Source: Scytalidium lignicola (Eukaryota > Ascomycota > Leotiomycetes). Taken from it: a stretch of DNA of 12,646 nucleotides. Position numbers and translations under genes: made by a program. The DNA lies in NCBI GenBank assembly GCA_002812745.2, contig NCSJ02000628.1:1-12646 (forward strand), in the 5' to 3' direction. This document shows, in pieces, positions 7,930 to 12,646 of the stretch. Under the pieces are notes generated by a model. That model saw nothing but the letters and a program-made list of their open reading frames with translations, was not told where the DNA came from and ran no database searches. How positions within the stretch are numbered: the first letter of the stretch is position 1; every line of letters begins with the position of its first letter.

Positions 7930-8160
7930 CCATCATCACCACTTCTTCCACACAACCCGTTCACATACCCAGTCATCTCATTCCAAAATCCTTGCCTATC
8001 TATACATAATCTCGCCCCAAACTACTATATTTTATAAAGTATGAGACGAGAGTAGAAAGCACATAGACAATTAAGAACATACTAGCATAGTCTGCTAGAA
8101 AGCTTAACAATTGAATGCTTGGTATGGTAAGGCGGTCATATAACTGCTAAGGTGGGTATG

Positions 8161-8168
8161 TCACGTGA
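8161..8168. promoter_or_regulatory. TCACGTGA octamer in the convergent spacer
   Basis: The same palindromic E-box octamer as at 3978. Here no promoter is expected within about 900 bases on either side, so it is either chance or marks an unrecognised transcript. Confidence 0.2.
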
Positions 8169-8481
8169 TATGTTTATCATGTGGGAAGGGTGAAATTGAG
8201 ATAGTAAATCAAAGTAAAGCGAAGGCCTCATCTGAAAAAGTAAATTAGGATGAGTGATGACAATAAGATTAGATCAGATATAGACAACCCCTTTTGGGAG
8301 TACATTATGGAGTTGATAAAGCAAATCAAGCTCAGAAAATGGAGATGATAAAAATGGGTTAACTCAAGCGAATCACATGATCACAAATCACAACAGACGA
8401 TGAGACTTTGGGAAAGAAAGGAAGGTTTTGTTTACTGATTTTACTGTTTTCAATACTAAAAGGATATAAAGACAAATTTAA

Positions 8482-8505
8482 CTGAAAAAAACGCGTTTTT
8501 ATCAG
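8482..8505. repeat. Near-perfect 24-bp palindrome centred on ACGCGT
   Basis: The two 12-base arms match at 11 of 12 positions. The inner 14 bases (A5-CGCG-T5, 8487-8500) are perfectly palindromic. The centre ACGCGT is the MluI cell-cycle box bound by MBF-type factors in fungi, but A/T tracts flanking it could also serve transcript 3' ends. Confidence 0.6.
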
Positions 8506-9063
8506 ACATTCTATCTATGATATAAAACCCAATGCAATGCTATTTATATAAAGATTAAAAGGAAAAATAGATAGAAAAGTATTTGTCCACTCAAAGATAA
8601 GAGGAACCACCAACAACTTTAAAAAGACAAGAAACGCACTCTAGAGTATAAATGTGAGACCATCTGGTGAAGCATTCTTGATCGCAGCTAAGGAGAAAAT
8701 TTATCCCCAGTTGGTATGACAATTTGACGGACGGAAAGCATGGTGAGTTTGTGGTGGTGGTGGTACCGCTTGTGTAAATCTGAAAATCAGAAACACACAG
8801 TGGACGATTGTGATGGTATTTGTGTCTATATACAATTATCGGATGCGCGCGTTACAGGCGTGACATGTGCCGACCGGTGAGGCGGACTCCGTTTCAATCA
8901 TTAGATACAGTGACTGTGGGGTTCGTGGTCGGAACGGGACGTGAGACGGAGTGTGGCGTTGCGTAGTGTGATGTGAGGGGGAGCATTAAAGAATGTGTAT
9001 GTGTGAGAGAGTATGAGGGAGGTTAAGGGAGGCGGGTGGGAGAGATGAATAGGATAACGTAAT

Positions 9064-12000
9064 CTAATCATCTTCCTCAGCATCTGGTGCCTTCGGGACG
9101 AGGAAGAAGCGTTGGTTGCCATTCTCTTGAGTCTCGTGCTCAACAGCGACCTTGCTAAGGTGGACTAGGAGGTTCTCAATCTCGGTGTCAGCACGGCTTC
9201 TCTTGACACGACCGAGGTTGTCAAGCCACTCGAGTTGGTTGAGGAGGTAGTAGACGATCGCAATGACAATGGTGACGCAGATGGAGTAACCCCAGAGGAT
9301 GACGACAGTGACAATGCTGGTGTGACCATTTTGGGAGAGGAGCTTGTTGTGGGTGAATGGGTCAGATGGCTCACCAGCACCACCACAGAGCCAGCCAAAG
9401 ACAGTGAAGAGAGTAGCAAGAACATCAACACCAAAGATGGCGACAACCAGTTGCCACGATGGCCAAGTGACACCACCACGAGTAACGAAGATCAGCCAAT
9501 TCTCAGTAAGAGAGATTTCGAGGAAGAGCATGCCCTGGACGGAACCGAAGTTCTGGATGAGACCACCGTTCTCCAAGAAGAGGGAGCCACGCATGACCCA
9601 AGTACCAAGGGCAAGGAGCAAACCAAGGACGACTGAGATAACCCAGATCTTAGGAAGCTGCCACTCGACTGGACGTTGTTCGAAGTGAGCGTTATCGTAG
9701 GCAACAGCAATGGTAGCCAAATCAGCGAACAAAGCAAGGAAGACAATAAGATCGGCGCGGACAGTCTCGTTGATGATGATCATAGAGGTAACCAAGTAGA
9801 CTTCCATATGGATACAGAGAGCGATACGGTATTGGATATAAGCCTTCATACGCTGGAAAATTTGTCGGGCAATCTTGATGGCAGAGACGATAGTGCTAAG
9901 ACCTGGGGCAAGGAAGACAATATCTGCAGCAGCTTGAGCGGCCTCGGTGGCACCCTCGACGGCAATACCACAGTCGGACTTCTTGAGAGATGGAGCATCG
10001 TTAACACCGTCACCGGTCATAGCAGTAAGATGGCCACGCTGTTGGAGCATCTCGACGACCTGATACTTGTGCTCAGGGAAGACTTCGGCGAAACCATCAG
10101 CCTTCTCAACGAGATCGTGCTGGGTAGTACCGCTGAGACCACCGTGGATAAGCTTGTCGGAGTTGTAGACTTTGGTGCCAAGGGCGAGCATCTTGCAAGT
10201 TTCCTTGGCAATGGCAATGGCGTCACCAGTAAGCATCTTGACGGAGAGACCAAGAAGTTGGGCCTCAGCGATGGTGGAGGCGGTATCATCACGAGGAGGG
10301 TCGAACATAGGGAGCATACCGAGGAGTTCCCATGGCTTGTCACCTTCCTTGACGGCAACACCGAGAGATCGGAAACCACGACGAGCGAATTCAGTGACCT
10401 TGGCCTTGTACATATCAGAAGTCTCCTTGGTGCACTCAGCAAGGTTAAGGATAGCCTTGGGAGCACCCTTGGCGCAGATGTATTCAACACCATCCTTGAC
10501 GACGATAGCAGTAATACGCTTGGAGACAGGGTCGAAGGGAGTGAACTTCTCCGTCTTCCATCCTTGTTGGAGGATTTCTCTGGCCCTTGGATAACGCTTG
10601 AGAGTAAGAATGGTAACCTTGTCGATAGGGTCCAAAGACTTGACATTGTGGGAGGAAGCGAGAGCAGCAACAGCCATCATCCAGTTAACATCAACACCGT
10701 TAGAAACGAATGGCTCACGGATGCTGAGCTGGTTAGCAGTGAGTGTACCAGTCTTATCGGAGCAGAGAACATCAACACCAGCGAGAGATTCGATGGCAGT
10801 CAGCTTCTGGACAATAGCCTTCTCCTTAGCGAGATAAGCAGCGCCGACAGCGAGAGTGGTGGTAGTGACGACTGGGAGACCGACAGGGACACCAACAATC
10901 AAAAGAATGAGGGCGTAGTGGAGCAAGTTAACGGAGCTGTCCTCGGGGGTGGCAATTGACAAGTGGTGGAAGAAACCGCCAATCCATGCGATGAGGATGA
11001 AGAAAACGACGAGAACCAACAAACTCGTACCAATGGAGTTCATGATGGCCTTGAAATGACCCTGATCCTTAGCGCCAGTAACCAAAGAAGCGGTGCGTCC
11101 AACGAAAGACATCTTTGCGGAGTGAGTGCAAATGGCGTAGGCCTTTCCTCGCTTGCAGCCAGTAGTGTAGTAGACGACATCGGCGACGTACTTGTCGACA
11201 GCGAGAGACTCTCCAGTCATAGCAGATTGATCAACAGCGAGAAGAGCGTATCCGGAGCCATGTTTCTCATGGTCATCTTCATCTTCTTCAGTCTTCTCCT
11301 TTGCAGACTCAGAGTTCTGGGACTCGAGCTCAGAGAGATATTCAGCGTAACCATTGTTGTTGTAGTAATCGCAGATAAGTCTAGCATCGGCAGGAACGAC
11401 CATGCCATCCTCGATAACAATCTGGTATAGCTGTTAGTTTACCGTTCTTTCTTTTTCGTTGCCGTTCCAATTGGAATGCCAGTTGAAATTTAGACGGCCG
11501 GGAAGGGACAACTCACGATATCACCAGGAACCAATTCACGGGCCTTGATTTCGATTTCCTGGCCATCCCGAATGACAATGGCCTTCATAGCAATGTCACC
11601 TTTCAAGCTAGCGACGACATCGGCAGCCTGTTTCTCCTGATACCAACCAACAGCAGCGTTAAGCATAAGAATACCAATGATGACACCCAAATCGATCCAG
11701 TCACGGAGACCAGCAGCGAGGAGTACAGCAAGTTCCATAACTGCATGCGAGAATTGTTAGCATTGTTCAAATCACCAATTAAACCCAATTGGAGTCGTGC
11801 AAGCAGCAGGCCAAGTCCAATTGACTCGCTGGTAGCCAAATCGATCGAGGTGGCGGGGTTGAGAGGGGGGATAGAAACTCACCATAGAGAATAGGTCCAG
11901 TGAAGAAGCTCAAGAATTTGATGAAGAGATTCTCCTTCTCAGTCGTGATCTCGTTCCAGCCAGTCTTCTTGCGTCGAGATTCGGCTTCAGCACCTGTCAA

Positions 12001-12264
12001 ACCACGCTTCATGTTCGTGTTCAACCAGTCGGCGGGCGTCTCGAAGCCAGCGCCCCCGTTGTCCTTCGCGGCCCTCTTCCACCAGCTCTTCTTGACTGGT
12101 TCGTCGTCCTCAGTCACTTCGACCTCGCGACGGCCGTCGCGGTAGGTCGAGATGTATCGCACCAGAGCATGATATTCGTCGACTTGTTCGTCGTTGTTAC
12201 CAGCGGCTCGATTCAGTGGCTCGGGGTTGGGCTCCCCGGCTTCGAGATCACCGATAGGTGCCAT
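9064..12264 (-). CDS. PMA1: Plasma-membrane H+-ATPase (P-type, P3A), divergent class; join(12264..11883,11740..11517,11421..9064)
   Basis: Three exons encode 987 residues. The pump exports protons using ATP and powers secondary transport. Helix 1 begins about residue 115 and reads on through VMELAVLLAAGLRDW (128-142) across the first splice. The actuator loop MTGES is at 270-274. Helix 4 has IVGVPVGLP (377-385). The phosphorylated Asp is Asp424 in CSDKTGT. Nucleotide-domain motifs are FDPVSK (498-503), KGAP (520-523), DPPR (576-579) and MLTGD (598-602), and the hinge is TGDGVNDAP (671-679). Arg734 and Asp769 correspond to Neurospora Arg695 and Asp730. Yeast and Neurospora Pma1 have about 920 residues; the excess here comes from a 38-residue acidic insert before VDQSAMTGES, about 18 extra residues near 879-903, and a longer acidic tail. 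The C-terminus keeps the IENLLVHLSKVAVEHE block but lacks the tandem Ser-Thr. It is probably the second, non-canonical fungal isoform, so the symbol number is uncertain. Strong codon bias suggests high expression. Confidence 0.93.
11422..11516 (-). other. 95-bp intron 2 of the H+-ATPase gene
   Basis: Donor GTGAGT (11516-11511), acceptor ACCAG (ending 11422), branch CTAAC about 13 bases upstream of it. It falls between codons and joins VPGDI to IVIEDGMVVPADAR, the conserved beta-strand region of the actuator domain. Confidence 0.94.
11741..11882 (-). other. 142-bp intron 1 of the H+-ATPase gene
   Basis: On the minus strand the donor is GTGAGT (11882-11877), the acceptor ATGCAG (11746-11741), and the branch CTAAC lies 16 bases before the exon. 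Splicing makes G + TT = Val and gives ILY-V-MELAV, the conserved helix 1 sequence. Confidence 0.93.
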
Positions 12265-12646
12265 GGCGGGAGAGGGTTGTCGCGGTGGACTGTGGTGAAA
12301 GTATGGTGGGCGGTAGAGGGGAGAGTGTCGGATCGAGAGATTAGATGAATTAATGAGAAAGGTGGGAGGGAAAGAAAAGTAGCACTGGCTTGGGAGGGCG
12401 CGATCCTATATATCTGCCCGTCGAGCACCAGCGTGGGCCGGAGAATAGCGGGACCATTGTTTTGGTTTTGGGGAGCGATTTGCCCTCTTGGTGCCGAGAT
12501 CCTGGATTAGCATCGACGGGTGGTGCTGTTGGAGTTGTGCCTGTGGTTTGCTGCTACCGTAGTGCAATTTGCTGGTCGACTTTTTTCTTGCTGTGCTTCC
12601 TCCCTCACTCTCTTCGTCTCCCAGCTTGGGGCGGCGTTTGTGTCCC
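12265..12646 (-). promoter_or_regulatory. Promoter and leader of the H+-ATPase gene, with TATA-like box
   Basis: The minus strand holds ATATATA at 12413-12407, about 145 bases upstream of the ATG, in a position that fits a TATA box. The leader below it is rich in C and T (CTTTCCCTCCC type), typical of strongly expressed fungal genes. The start context is CCGCCATGG (A of ATG at 12264; G at -3), close to an ideal initiation site. The upstream end of the promoter may lie outside the window. Confidence 0.5.

Larger units (their letters stand above)
7237..9063. other. 1.8-kb convergent intergenic region, no gene recognised
   Basis: This lies between the 3' ends of the polyamine oxidase and the H+-ATPase. 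It is AT-rich, with an N-flanked T tract at 7398-7410. Apart from one minus-strand frame at its right end (8901-9143, overlapping the end of the ATPase gene), no frame longer than about 60 codons occurs, and I see no tRNA or spliced gene. It is long for two 3' UTRs. It holds a short hairpin at 7913, a TCACGTGA at 8161, a near-perfect 24-bp palindrome at 8482 and a GGT-repeat tract near 8750. Confidence 0.6.

Noticed and set aside
8901..9143. 80-codon minus-strand frame past the H+-ATPase stop
   Set aside because: It overlaps the end of the ATPase exon in another frame, and its content is Ser/Thr/His-rich low complexity from a 3' UTR.
9676..10959. 427-codon plus-strand frame, and a 217-codon minus-strand frame at 10017-10670
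   Set aside because: Both overlap the H+-ATPase exon, which has all catalytic motifs in its own frame. The translations are Ser/Leu/Asp-rich and resemble no family.

Overview
The window looks like nuclear DNA of a filamentous ascomycete (Pezizomycotina). It has short GT-AG introns with CTAAC-type branch points, long gene-poor AT-rich spacers, pyrimidine-rich leaders, a fungal cellulose-binding module and a fungal-type plasma-membrane proton pump. A leotiomycete (Helotiales-like) source is plausible but cannot be proved from this sequence. Three N bases (854, 900, 7398) each touch an A or T homopolymer, which suggests assembly from reads with homopolymer uncertainty. All three lie outside genes.

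Layout from left to right: (1) 1-229, plus strand: the last two exons of a gene whose protein ends in a family-1 carbohydrate-binding module (CBM1), so probably a secreted plant-cell-wall enzyme. No open-reading-frame scan would show it, because two introns cut it into pieces of 59 and 17 bases. (2) 983-2659, minus strand: an intronless 558-residue MFS transporter that matches the yeast high-affinity polyamine importer Hol1 over its whole length. (3) 2660-5522: a 2.9-kb divergent spacer with the leaders of both flanking genes, short tandem repeats, a TCACGTGA site and an unusual concentration of the 7-mer TAC(A/T)GTA. (4) 5523-7236, plus strand, one intron: a 530-residue FAD-dependent amine oxidase that resembles yeast Fms1 spermine/polyamine oxidase. 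(5) 7237-9063: a 1.8-kb convergent spacer without a recognisable gene, holding a near-perfect 24-bp palindrome around ACGCGT. (6) 9064-12264, minus strand, two introns: a 987-residue P-type (P3A) plasma-membrane H+-ATPase of a divergent fungal class, with an acidic insert in the actuator domain and an altered C-terminal regulatory tail. (7) 12265-12646: its promoter.

The genes suggest a working relationship. A Hol1-like polyamine importer and an Fms1-like polyamine oxidase stand back to back across one shared spacer, and a proton pump that could energise uptake lies next door. The family assignments are well supported by sequence. That the pair is co-regulated, and that the pump belongs to the same functional group, is inference. 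No mobile element, CRISPR array, rRNA or tRNA was seen.
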